DNA of 64,000 bases from Paenibacillus_E qinlingensis (lineage in GTDB: Bacteria > Bacillota > Bacilli > Paenibacillales > NBRC-103111). Of the stretch, positions 14,722-23,317 are shown piece after piece. The stretch is from contig NZ_JAQIVH010000056.1 of NCBI RefSeq assembly GCF_028746185.1, forward strand, positions 434,001 to 498,000, read 5' to 3'. A program made the position numbers and the translations under genes. The notes under the pieces were generated by a model. It worked only from the letters and a program-made list of their open reading frames with translations, made no database searches and was not told the DNA's origin. Every line of letters begins with the position of its first letter. Position 1 is the stretch's first letter.

Positions 14722-16872
14722 TCAGGAATTCGATGAAATGTCGTACCGATACATGATGAAAGTAAATGGGGCTGGTCGCGTTACCACATATTCTCCTTGA
14801 GGTGTTGATTCCCACGTTACGTGATGCGCCTTTTGAGGAATTAGCACTTCGTCTTTTACATCCATTCGCATTAACTCGGTGACGTTGACTTCACCACTCA
14901 CACCCCACAGTTTCATAACTGCGGTGTCGGACTCGTGTAGCTCGCGGTAGATTAGGACATAACCATGCGTTGGGCTGCAAATACTTTGCATACCTGTCCA
15001 GCTAGCACCTGATGGTTCTTCACCTATTGGTAACACTTGTCCAGCTAAGATCTCAGCATGATATGGCTTCAATGCCTGAATAATTGTAGACAAAGAGTTC
15101 ATTTGCTGATCCGTTAGCTTCGTTAATTCCATCCAGGCTAATGGATTCGAGAAAGCTGTTGCTGCGAAAGCGTAGACTTGCCCGCAAGTATTTGGAGCTA
15201 ACGGATCTTCCGCATAGTTATCCGTGTTGCGATTCACATTCAAGAATTCCATTTGCAGCCTTGCTGAGGGTAAATATGGAGCTAGCATCCACAGGTTGCG
15301 GAGCGTCCAGTGAGGATAATAATTTTTCCAATCGGTGTAACGATTTTCAAGGAAGATACTACCATATTGGGTTTGCCCAAAGTAACCTAGTCTCTTCTGA
15401 GCAGTTGTATCAATATTGAAATCAACTTGTCCGTTGCTCGCTTTCTGAACGTATCGCATCATATTCAGTAAACGAGTCTCTCCCAGCTTAGATCGCAGCT
15501 CAATCCCATCTAATTTAAATGCACGGATATTGTAATTTCGATGGAGATGCAATAACGTAGCAATATCCCTTTCCCAATTCATATTGTCATGGACAGAGTC
15601 TGGTGAGTACCATAAGCCTAAGTCAACACCCAGTTCCTTGGCTAGCGAAACGATGGGCGCGAGTCCGTTCGGAAATCTGTCTGGATGTACCTCCCAGAAA
15701 TCTCCATCACCGCTATAATAATCACTCCACAAACCTCCATTCGCCTTCGTTGCTGCATGAACAGAATTAACTGTTGCACCCTTCTGCCACCCGTCGTCAA
15801 TTTGCATGATGCTTAAACCAAGGGCAGCTGCTGCCTGCAATTCTTTAATTAGGAACGACTCGCTTATGGCACCATCTTTCGAGCGATCCCCCCACGTATT
15901 ACTCATCATAAAGCTATCTCTACCCCAATTGTGCGCACGAAGATTCCGATGATACGTTTCAAGCAAAGTGTAGCCACCGAGCATAGTCCCATCGTAAACA
16001 CCAACGGTTACGCCATATGAGGTGATGTCTTCTTTTTGTTGGAGATCACCTTCACTGATCCCAGTGCCTTCCAAGCTCAAACGCTTTCCGCGAAATTGAA
16101 ATTCCAATTGAGAGTTACCGAATATCCCTAACGGGGTTGGACCTTCTTTGATAATCAACAAACCGCTCTCATGCAGTGTTTTCGTAAGGAATAACAGATT
16201 ACCTTGTAAGCTTCGTTTCTCATTAACGTATAACAACCCCGTGTCACGACTTACGAGATTATTGTTCGTATCCGTTTGATCAAGGAATTGAACAGATGTC
16301 CATCGGCAATGAAGATCTCGAAGTACCATTTGTTCACAATAATCAGCCAGATCAACATGATGTGGTTTATTATTCGTATCTAGTTGAAGTGCTGTAGCGG
16401 AACGTGTGCTATTCGCATTGAAATCATCTTTCGTCCAGGCGAGTGTTCGTTCCATATCAGGTGAGAAATGATTGTTTGCGACTTCACTATCTTGTATCAC
16501 AGTGATTTCATGTCGAATGAATGGCGCATTCGGATAGATCTTCAAGGTTAATCTTTGGAAGGATATCATCGCTTCAACTTGTATATCGACATTCGTTTGT
16601 AGATATGACTGCGATATGCCAAAGTCATTCTCAACGAAATTCGAAATGAATATGGCATGCGGCGGCTGTTCATCAGTTACTCCTGGTAGTTGAAACATCG
16701 AAGTTTCGGTTTCAGGTGCGAGCCATTCTTGATTTGTATGTTTATCTAGAATTGAGACATTAACTGGACGACCGCTCGCAAAAGACCAACACCTTTCAAT
16801 CTTAGCATTTCCAACCCGTAGATATGTCCCTTCAACACGAACATAACAATCCAACCATTCCTTAAGCAGCAT
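14722..16872 (-). CDS. GH36-type alpha-galactosidase
   Basis: I start at ATG 16872, 11 bases after GGAGG; an in-frame ATG at 16890 would put that site inside the gene. The protein is about 716 residues with an N-terminal beta-sandwich and a catalytic TIM barrel. Barrel motifs include SNTWGDRS, IMQIDDGWQKG, LGLWYSPDS and FKLDGIELRS, whose Asp in K-x-D is the GH36/GH27-type nucleophile; RYTDW...YYPHWTLRNLW is characteristic of this clade. No signal peptide is seen, so it should act in the cytoplasm on imported alpha-galactosides. It is divergent from an AraC regulator, and the GH26 mannanase at 41 kb fits galactomannan use. Clade assignment and exact substrate are inferred. Confidence 0.85.
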   Translation of the reverse strand: MLLKEWLDCYVRVEGTYLRVGNAKIERCWSFASGRPVNVSILDKHTNQEWLAPETETSMFQLPGVTDEQPPHAIFISNFVENDFGISQSYLQTNVDIQVEAMISFQRLTLKIYPNAPFIRHEITVIQDSEVANNHFSPDMERTLAWTKDDFNANSTRSATALQLDTNNKPHHVDLADYCEQMVLRDLHCRWTSVQFLDQTDTNNNLVSRDTGLLYVNEKRSLQGNLLFLTKTLHESGLLIIKEGPTPLGIFGNSQLEFQFRGKRLSLEGTGISEGDLQQKEDITSYGVTVGVYDGTMLGGYTLLETYHRNLRAHNWGRDSFMMSNTWGDRSKDGAISESFLIKELQAAAALGLSIMQIDDGWQKGATVNSVHAATKANGGLWSDYYSGDGDFWEVHPDRFPNGLAPIVSLAKELGVDLGLWYSPDSVHDNMNWERDIATLLHLHRNYNIRAFKLDGIELRSKLGETRLLNMMRYVQKASNGQVDFNIDTTAQKRLGYFGQTQYGSIFLENRYTDWKNYYPHWTLRNLWMLAPYLPSARLQMEFLNVNRNTDNYAEDPLAPNTCGQVYAFAATAFSNPLAWMELTKLTDQQMNSLSTIIQALKPYHAEILAGQVLPIGEEPSGASWTGMQSICSPTHGYVLIYRELHESDTAVMKLWGVSGEVNVTELMRMDVKDEVLIPQKAHHVTWESTPQGEYVVTRPAPFTFIMYRYDISSNS

Positions 16873-16979
16873 ATCTTTTACAACCTCCATTATGGTAATA
16901 TATTATCTACTAATCAGATTATATATCCTAGAAATAATAGAAAAAATAGTAACATATTGAGGATTGGTGGTAAAATATT

Positions 16980-17855
16980 GTGCATAAATCTTATGGATTT
17001 AGATACACGGAAGATACGAATCGCCATCTTTTTAAGCTCAACTCTATCGGACACAGTTCGGTAACTGACGAGAACTACCAATGGAACGGACTTAAGCGCG
17101 GCGGCCAAGGGGTCATCTTCCAATGGTCAATAAAAGGCGTAGGTAAACTTCGTATTGGGAAAGAACATTACACAATCCCCAAAGGTCATGCATTTGTGGT
17201 GTCTATTCCTAACGATCATGAGTATGCATTCGATGCGTCATTGTGCGATCAATGGGAGTTTATTTGGATACGTTTCGAGGGATTTAAAGAGGATTGGTTG
17301 CGACAAGATCTGGTTCAAACATATGGACCTGTTTTTGAAATCCATCCTGAGGCCACACCCATTCAGCTACTTTGGAGACTGTATTCAGATACAGCTGAGA
17401 ACCTATTGAATGATCGATTTGATCTATCGCTCCGCATTTATGAATGGATACTTTCGCTACAACGTTGTTTATTGGATGGGAACACGCCAACAAGTTTAGA
17501 AATTCCGTCCGCCTACAAGCGCGTCGCCGCTTACATTCAGGACCATTTAGCAAATGACCTTACCCTGGAACGGTTAGCAGAAATCGCACAGCTGGATAAA
17601 TATTATTTATGCAAAATGTTCCCCCACTACTTCCGCATAACGCCGATGGAATATGTCCGAAACCGACGTATCGAGAAAGCAGCAGAACTGCTTCGCGATC
17701 ACGGACTGTCCATTACTAACGTCGCAGCACTATGCGGCTATACTAGCTTGAGCTATTTCGGGAAGGTATTCCATAAAATGGTGGGACTATCCCCCATCGC
17801 GTTCCGCCTATCAGAAGTCAGTGAAAGCGAAGATTACTTACGTTTCTTGGAGTAA
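16980..17855 (+). CDS. AraC-family transcriptional regulator
   Basis: This 291-residue protein starts with GTG; the Shine-Dalgarno is weak (GAGG further upstream). The N-terminal half is a cupin-like sugar-sensing domain (QGVIFQWSIKGVGKLRIGKEHYTIPKG is split over residues 40-66). The C-terminal ~100 residues hold two helix-turn-helix motifs: LERLAEIAQLDKYYLCKMF and ITNVAALCGYTSLSYFGKVF. It is transcribed away from the alpha-galactosidase gene across 107 bases, so it probably activates that gene in response to an alpha-galactoside. Its 3' end overlaps the truncated AraC fragment on the other strand by 18 bases. Confidence 0.92.
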   Translation: MHKSYGFRYTEDTNRHLFKLNSIGHSSVTDENYQWNGLKRGGQGVIFQWSIKGVGKLRIGKEHYTIPKGHAFVVSIPNDHEYAFDASLCDQWEFIWIRFEGFKEDWLRQDLVQTYGPVFEIHPEATPIQLLWRLYSDTAENLLNDRFDLSLRIYEWILSLQRCLLDGNTPTSLEIPSAYKRVAAYIQDHLANDLTLERLAEIAQLDKYYLCKMFPHYFRITPMEYVRNRRIEKAAELLRDHGLSITNVAALCGYTSLSYFGKVFHKMVGLSPIAFRLSEVSESEDYLRFLE

Positions 17856-18209
17856 TTCTGATTCATATCTGGCACCTTTCAGTGCAATTGGTGGATAGCC
17901 CATGATTTGTTTAAATTGCTTGGAAAACGAATAGGGATCAGGATAGCCTAATGAAAGCGCGACTTTATGAACTTTTTGCCCCCGCTCCGATAAGAGTAAC
18001 CGTGCATGCGTCATGCGAACTTTAATCTGGTATTCCAGCGGGGTCTGACCTACTTGTTTTTTGAATAGTTCCCGAAAATATTTCTCTGAAAGTCCCGCCA
18101 TTTCGGCTAATTGATTCGGTAACACAGATGAAGACTTTGCAATTTGGAAATACAATACTGATTGTTGATTGAACGCATTTTCACGAGGAACAGCTAACTG
18201 AACGTGGTA
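17838..18209 (-). pseudogene. Truncated AraC-family regulator (DNA-binding domain only)
   Basis: The frame encodes only the AraC DNA-binding domain, with both helix-turn-helix units (NQLAEMAGLSEKYFRELFKK and VHKVALSLGYPDPYSFSKQF) and the usual C-terminal tail. No sensing domain is present. The frame runs back without a start codon of quality to the stop codon of the DUF421 gene at 18210-18212, with which it is in frame; the first possible start is TTG at 18155, with no ribosome binding site. This looks like the 3' remnant of a larger regulator whose front was lost. It could still be expressed by read-through or reinitiation. Confidence 0.65.
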
Positions 18210-18929
18210 CTAATGTCGAATAGGCGGAGGATTTAGAATAGTTTTTTCGGAAATGTAAATGATGCCATTGTCATCAACGGAAGCATAGAAGATATCGTCT
18301 TGGCAGACCCCTTTCGCTTGCAATTGCGACTCCAACCAGCATGTATCTTTCTTGATATAAGATAGCGTTGTATCGTACAGGGTCCCTTCTACGATTAATG
18401 GATAGGACAAATCGATTTGCCGCTTGACTATCCCCAAATCTTCAAGGGTCGGCGCAGATTTCGGACCGCTCTTATACACGGTCAATTTACCATTTGCCTC
18501 TAGTATGGCAAGATCAACATCCGGGAGATGAAAAACATCCTTTTCTCGCAACATCTGAAGAATATTATCGATCGAATAACGTACATTCTTGAGGTTATTG
18601 ACCAACAAGTTTCCTTGATGAATCACGATTGTTGGTTCGAACGAGATTAGTTTTCCGAATTTCCTTGATTTAATAGCTAATATAGAGACAATCCGTTGCA
18701 GCAGACCGATTAATACAATAGCTATTCCAATATGGAAATGGCTAATGTTCGGTTCGGCTATATCAGCGCCGACGACGGATCCCAACGAAAGGATGACCAG
18801 AAAATCAAATACAGGCAATTCTCCTAGAGACCGTTTACCCATAAATAGTCCCACAATCAACATAAGGGGGTAAATCGTCACAATCCTTCCTGCGATCTGC
18901 AAGAAATCTTGAATGGTTTCCATCCACAT
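18210..18929 (-). CDS. DUF421 (YetF-like) membrane protein
   Basis: I start at ATG 18929 (MWMETIQDFLQIAGR), about 11 bases after AAGG; a TTG farther out gives nine more residues. The protein has about 239 residues. Three hydrophobic helices lie in the first 90 residues (ending IAIVLIGLLQRIVSILAIK), followed by a soluble C-terminal domain with the family features PTIVIHQGNLL, VDLAILEANGKLTV and DIFYASVDDNGIIYI. DUF421 proteins such as YetF and YdfR are common in spore formers; their role is not settled. It lies between a broken AraC gene and a divergent germination operon. Confidence 0.85.
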   Translation of the reverse strand: MWMETIQDFLQIAGRIVTIYPLMLIVGLFMGKRSLGELPVFDFLVILSLGSVVGADIAEPNISHFHIGIAIVLIGLLQRIVSILAIKSRKFGKLISFEPTIVIHQGNLLVNNLKNVRYSIDNILQMLREKDVFHLPDVDLAILEANGKLTVYKSGPKSAPTLEDLGIVKRQIDLSYPLIVEGTLYDTTLSYIKKDTCWLESQLQAKGVCQDDIFYASVDDNGIIYISEKTILNPPPIRH

Positions 18930-19255
18930 GGCGTACACGACCTTCCTTCTGACCAAACTAACCTTGATCAGACGTGAGAATTGGATTTATATTCAATATG
19001 TCCAATTACCATTTTTTTACTCCATTCGGATTGGGTACACTCTCTATCCTATATTGATTGTGAAGGACTGCAGCATAGCAGTCCTTCTTTTTTTTCTTCC
19101 TAATACACTTACCTACGATAACCTATTTTTCCATATTATGGGATTACTAGACTCTATTTTCACGCTAGCTGAGAATCCCTATTTGCTTATTTCATCAAGG
19201 AGTTCATTTGAATAATTTCCAGTTTATAGTAAACACTACCTCTGGGAGGTTAGCC
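18930..19255. other. Divergent leader region between DUF421 and germination genes
   Basis: About 325 bases with no gene. It contains a strong plus-strand intrinsic terminator (19062-19095) that has no plus-strand gene upstream of it, and two candidate starts for the following GerA-type gene (TTG 19208 and ATG 19256), both with ribosome binding sites. Confidence 0.5.
19062..19095 (+). terminator. Orphan intrinsic terminator upstream of the germination operon
   Basis: GAAGGACTGC and GCAGTCCTTC form a perfect 10-bp stem with a six-base loop, followed by eight or more T residues on the plus strand. The nearest complete plus-strand gene upstream ends at 17855. It may end a short untranslated RNA or act as an attenuator or insulator for the germination operon. 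Confidence 0.85.
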
Positions 19256-20572
19256 ATGAATAATTTTTTAGATGTGATGCTAAAAAATAGTAAGTTAAAT
19301 CGCGATCTGAAAATTGAAATGCTGCAACTTGGAGAAGAACATATCTGGTTAGTATGTTATGACTCTGTTGTAAATGTACAGGAGACCATTACGTTTATTT
19401 GGAATTCTGGAATTTCCCCCACAGTTTCCTATGAAGACATTTGTAGGCACTTGGTTGGAAAGGCGTGGAAACCTGAAGAGATGAATGCGCTTCAACAAGG
19501 ACAAGTCATTTTAATTAATGCCAATGGCGAACAAGCATTCAGTTTTCAAGGAAAGCCAACATCCCTAGCCAGGGCTATTGAAAGACCAGAGAATGAATCG
19601 ATGCCATTTGCTCCAGCGATCGCCTTCATGGAACCGTTAACCACGAATATCGGACTCATTAGAAAAGGAATGAATTCGCAATCCTTAGTTGCTGAAGGTT
19701 TTACATTTACAGGAGCAGCAACGAAAGAGGCTTCCTTAATTTATCATTCAGAACTTGTCGATACGGACCTGTTGCGACAAGTTAAGACCCTTTTGCAAAA
19801 TGCCTCAAACAGGGATTTACAGAGTGGTCAAGATCTGATGGAAATACTAGACTGCAGTCGATATGACTTACTTTCTCCCTTCTATAAAACTGAAATTCCT
19901 ATGCAAGCGATCTCCTCCATAATGAAAGGAAGAGTGGTCATGCTGATAGAAGGAGAACCTGTTGCTTACGTGCTTCCTCTGCTCTTCGGTGATTTTATTT
20001 CAATAGAGTGGGATAGACAACTTCCATTCCTCATTATGCTTGGTCTCCGATGCTTGCGTTTAATGAGCATAGTTATCGCTTTGCTGACACCTGGACTATA
20101 CGTAGCCTTAGTTTCAGTAAATCCGGAAGCTTTGCGAATTGAACTTGCACTCTCTGTTGCAAGCAGCCGAATTGGCGTCCCACTACCTACATTTTTAGAA
20201 ATGGCTTTCTTATTAATTATTAGCGAGATCAGTATTGAATCTACACAGCGATTACCCAAAAACATTGCGGGATCCATTACGGTCATAGGAGGCATTGTTC
20301 TTGGAACGGCCATTGTCGATGCAAAGCTGGTAAGCAGCCTTGTTATTATTGTACTATCGGTTTCCGTAACTGCCACCTTTGCTTTTCCTAATTACTTAAA
20401 CACCTTGAATATTCGAATAATGAGAACTGCCATCGTTGTGCTCTCTGGTATTTTTGGTGTCTTCGGTTTGTTCGCTGGCTTTATAGCCATTTGCTTTTAT
20501 GTGTGTAAAATAGAACACTTTGGTATACCCTTTATGAAATTTCTCGATTTCAAGAAGATAAGGCAAACATAG
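19256..20572 (+). CDS. Spore germination protein, GerA family A subunit (operon 1)
   Basis: I start at ATG 19256, preceded by GGGAGG at six bases; a TTG at 19208 with AAGGAG adds 16 residues. The protein has about 438 residues: a soluble N-terminal domain and four or five C-terminal membrane helices, with family signatures PFLIMLGLRCLRLM, TPGLYVALVSVNPEAL, RIGVPLPTFLEMAFLLIISEI and GSITVIGGIVLGTAIVDAKLVSS. It belongs to the germinant receptor in the spore inner membrane. It is the first gene of an A-B-C operon. At 438 residues it is shorter than the A subunit of operon 2 (499), mostly at the N-terminus. Confidence 0.93.
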   Translation: MNNFLDVMLKNSKLNRDLKIEMLQLGEEHIWLVCYDSVVNVQETITFIWNSGISPTVSYEDICRHLVGKAWKPEEMNALQQGQVILINANGEQAFSFQGKPTSLARAIERPENESMPFAPAIAFMEPLTTNIGLIRKGMNSQSLVAEGFTFTGAATKEASLIYHSELVDTDLLRQVKTLLQNASNRDLQSGQDLMEILDCSRYDLLSPFYKTEIPMQAISSIMKGRVVMLIEGEPVAYVLPLLFGDFISIEWDRQLPFLIMLGLRCLRLMSIVIALLTPGLYVALVSVNPEALRIELALSVASSRIGVPLPTFLEMAFLLIISEISIESTQRLPKNIAGSITVIGGIVLGTAIVDAKLVSSLVIIVLSVSVTATFAFPNYLNTLNIRIMRTAIVVLSGIFGVFGLFAGFIAICFYVCKIEHFGIPFMKFLDFKKIRQT

Positions 20573-20594
20573 GACAAGGAAAGGAGTGACTCCC

Positions 20595-21695
20595 GTGAGC
20601 TCTCGATTGATTTCAACATTAACCGTCCCTTTATTTTTCATAGGAGCCCACTGCAGCATCATCTTTCTGCTCTTTCCTAGAGCTGTGTTACATACAACGA
20701 AATTTGGCCATTGGGAACCAGCCGCTATGTATACACTTATTGAAATAATACTCATGGTTATTTTGCTAAAAGGTTTGAACAAATCTGGGGACTTGGATTA
20801 TGCTGATATACTTCTTCCTCTTGGCAGATGGATCAGCATAGTCCTGCTTCTTCCACTTGTTATCTATATACTCATGATCGGGGTTTTGGGAATTCGCGGT
20901 TTTGCCGAACTAATGATTATCGTTTTCGTGGTTCGTTCACCGTTATTTTCAATTTTGATTTTGCTTAGTTTCATTACTTTACTTGGATCATCCATTGGCC
21001 CACAAGGCATCTTAAGGGCTAGTACATTAATCTCACTCTTGCATTTACCTGCCCTTATATTCGCACTAGTAGGTTGTCTTGTTAATTCAACTTTTACCAA
21101 CATCTTTCCGCTTGTAAATACAAACTTTGACTTTTTGCAACATGGAAAGTTTCTTGTTCCATTGTTCTCGATTTGTCCTTTTCTTCTTCTTGGCATGCTA
21201 CCTCCAGTTATCAAAGTTCGGATGAAGCCTATGCTGTTTACAATGATTCCTATAACTATACTTTATGTGGTTATTATTTATATTCCAATCCTTGTATATG
21301 GAATCAACGCTGCAACACTATTGAATTTCCCACTGGTAACGAGTATTGACACGGTCAATTTCACCTGGACAATTTTTAACCGAATTTCATTATTCTATGC
21401 CGTTGCAGTGCTTGCTTTCGTCTTATTAATTACCTCCTTTGCACTCTGGTCTTCCGCCGTGTTAGTTCGAAAAATGGTGCCACGGTGGAAGGAGTCGTAT
21501 ATTAGACCCATTCTTTGCTTACTTGTTTTTGTGGGATCAGCGATGATTCCAAACTGGAGTTTTTACGTGAAGATGTACACCATCGATATTGGGTTCCGTA
21601 TATTTGTCTTTTTGGTCATACCCATTGTCGTCTATATACGAGGTAGTTTCATTCAAAGAGCGGTAAGAAAGAAGGTTTTCAAAAATGATGCGTAA
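20595..21695 (+). CDS. Spore germination permease-like B subunit (operon 1)
   Basis: The GTG at 20595 follows AAAGGAG by eight bases and is preferred over the GTG at 20586, which overlaps that site. The protein has about 366 residues and roughly ten hydrophobic helices. It belongs to the GerAB / amino-acid-permease-like (APC fold) family, seen in IFFLLFPRAVLHTTKFGHWEP near the N-terminus and in the conserved helices around residues 80-110. In the receptor complex the B subunit binds the germinant. Its start is 22 bases after the A subunit and its end overlaps the C subunit by 11 bases, so the three are co-translated. The germinant cannot be told from sequence. Confidence 0.9.
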   Translation: MSSRLISTLTVPLFFIGAHCSIIFLLFPRAVLHTTKFGHWEPAAMYTLIEIILMVILLKGLNKSGDLDYADILLPLGRWISIVLLLPLVIYILMIGVLGIRGFAELMIIVFVVRSPLFSILILLSFITLLGSSIGPQGILRASTLISLLHLPALIFALVGCLVNSTFTNIFPLVNTNFDFLQHGKFLVPLFSICPFLLLGMLPPVIKVRMKPMLFTMIPITILYVVIIYIPILVYGINAATLLNFPLVTSIDTVNFTWTIFNRISLFYAVAVLAFVLLITSFALWSSAVLVRKMVPRWKESYIRPILCLLVFVGSAMIPNWSFYVKMYTIDIGFRIFVFLVIPIVVYIRGSFIQRAVRKKVFKNDA

Positions 21696-22752
21696 GCTTC
21701 AAGTTGGAGCTCTACTAATCACATGTGCGGTATTGTTAACGGGTTGTTGGGATATCAAGGACGTCAATCATCGGGTTCTACCTATTGTAATGGGCGTCTC
21801 ATACGGTAAAACCAATAAATACAGGATCCACATTCAAGTACCTTTACCGGAAAAGCAAGGACTAGTCTCTAAGGTTTATTACAAGGAAGCCGACACGATT
21901 AGTAAAGCACTAACTGATATTGATACGGATATTGAAGCAGGCATCGATTTTATGCATGTACAATTAATCGTATTTGATCGAGCATTTGCGGAAGATGGGA
22001 TTCAAGAAGCGATAACCTTCATTACAAGAACCCAACAAGTACCTACCAAAGCGCTTGTCGCAATCACGTCAGAAGAAATCGGGGCTTTTCTAGCTCATAC
22101 AGGGCGTGTTATTCAAACTGACGGAAGCGCACTAATGAACTTTTTCAATAAAAATGCAGGCTGGAGTCCTGAGATTAATTTGGCTTATGTTTGGAAAACC
22201 TTCGGCGCTATCCACTCAGATACAGGAGATGTCACTATACCGATCCTGCGATCGGGGAAATCAACGATGTTGGAGTTTCAAGGTTCTGCGGTCATGGCTA
22301 AAGGAGAAATGAAAGGAGAGATTAAAAAAGAGCAATCTTTGCTAATAAATTTATATGAGGAATTATTTCAAGGATCCGTAGTTCAAGTATCGGATCAAGT
22401 AAGCGTTGCCATTGTAAAATGTAATAATCGAATACGTACCAGTTGGCGTGATCAGCATCCCGTACTTCAAATGAATATGCAGCTTTCTTTACATCTTATT
22501 GAAAATAATGGTGCTTTGAATGAGCAACAGATTGAGGAAACAATCGCAAAAGATATGAAAAGAAGGTATGAGGAGCTATTTGGTCAGCTAAAGACTTTAG
22601 GATCAGATGCTTTAAACACCGGACAAAATTTCAGAAACACACTATCGATCAATCAACTTCCGAATTGGCGTCAAGATTATTATCCTAAATTGGAAACCGA
22701 GCTGACGATTGGATGTATAATCACGAATAGTGGCGATATATCAGAAAATTGA
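21685..22752 (+). CDS. Ger(x)C family germination lipoprotein (operon 1)
   Basis: This 355-residue protein has a signal peptide ending in the lipobox LLTGC (Cys26), followed by WDIKDVNHRVLPIVMGVSYG, typical of GerAC proteins. The C-terminal part (SDQVSVAIVKCNNRIRTSW and the final basic/acidic helices) matches the GerAC domain. It is anchored to the outer face of the spore inner membrane and forms the third part of the germinant receptor. The gene overlaps the B subunit by 11 bases. Two adjacent ATGs (21685 and 21688) are possible starts. No clear terminator follows before the DUF1641 gene. Confidence 0.92.
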   Translation: MMRKLQVGALLITCAVLLTGCWDIKDVNHRVLPIVMGVSYGKTNKYRIHIQVPLPEKQGLVSKVYYKEADTISKALTDIDTDIEAGIDFMHVQLIVFDRAFAEDGIQEAITFITRTQQVPTKALVAITSEEIGAFLAHTGRVIQTDGSALMNFFNKNAGWSPEINLAYVWKTFGAIHSDTGDVTIPILRSGKSTMLEFQGSAVMAKGEMKGEIKKEQSLLINLYEELFQGSVVQVSDQVSVAIVKCNNRIRTSWRDQHPVLQMNMQLSLHLIENNGALNEQQIEETIAKDMKRRYEELFGQLKTLGSDALNTGQNFRNTLSINQLPNWRQDYYPKLETELTIGCIITNSGDISEN

Positions 22753-22864
22753 ACGATCAGGGTCAATTTGTTCACCAATTTGAAATATCTGCCTTTATAA
22801 ATTTATTGTCAAAAGGTGTAGAATAATGTAATACGTTTTTTTTACGCAAAGGAGGATTTGTCAT

Positions 22865-23296
22865 ATGTCGCAGACATCAACTATTCAAGAAGTACCAGCT
22901 CCAATTGTTGCTGAAACCAAATCATTAGACGTACTTGACCAATTACTGAAGCCCGAGGTGCAAGAATCGTTATCACTTTTGGTGGATAATCTCCCTAAAC
23001 TAGCTGAAATGGTAACCATGCTAACCAAAGCTTACGATTTCGCACAAAATGTGGCCACTGACAAAGTACTCATCAATGATTTTGCCCAAGGTATTGGGGA
23101 ATTCGTAAAGCCTGTACAAGAGAAAGCAAAAAACATAGCATCGGCAGCTATTGAAGCTGGTGAGCGGTCGCAAGCTGACGTAAGTACAACCATAGGTCTT
23201 TTCGGTATGCTGAAAATGCTGAAAGACCCTGAAGTGCAGAAAACACTTCGATTTGCTCAAGCATTCTTAAACGTACTCGCGGAACGAAAAAATTAA
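22865..23296 (+). CDS. DUF1641 domain protein
   Basis: This small all-helical protein (143 residues) shows the DUF1641 pattern: LLKPEVQESLSLLVDNLPKLAEMV near the start and GLFGMLKMLKDPEVQKTLRFAQAFLNVL at the end. A strong AAAGGAGG precedes the ATG. The next gene, an NDH-2-type dehydrogenase, starts 21 bases later, a pairing consistent with an accessory role in a redox enzyme; DUF1641 genes are also found with formate dehydrogenases. Its biochemical role is unknown. The gap of 112 bases after the germination operon suggests its own promoter. Confidence 0.88.
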   Translation: MSQTSTIQEVPAPIVAETKSLDVLDQLLKPEVQESLSLLVDNLPKLAEMVTMLTKAYDFAQNVATDKVLINDFAQGIGEFVKPVQEKAKNIASAAIEAGERSQADVSTTIGLFGMLKMLKDPEVQKTLRFAQAFLNVLAERKN

Positions 23297-23317
23297 TCCG
23301 GACAAGGGATGGTAACG

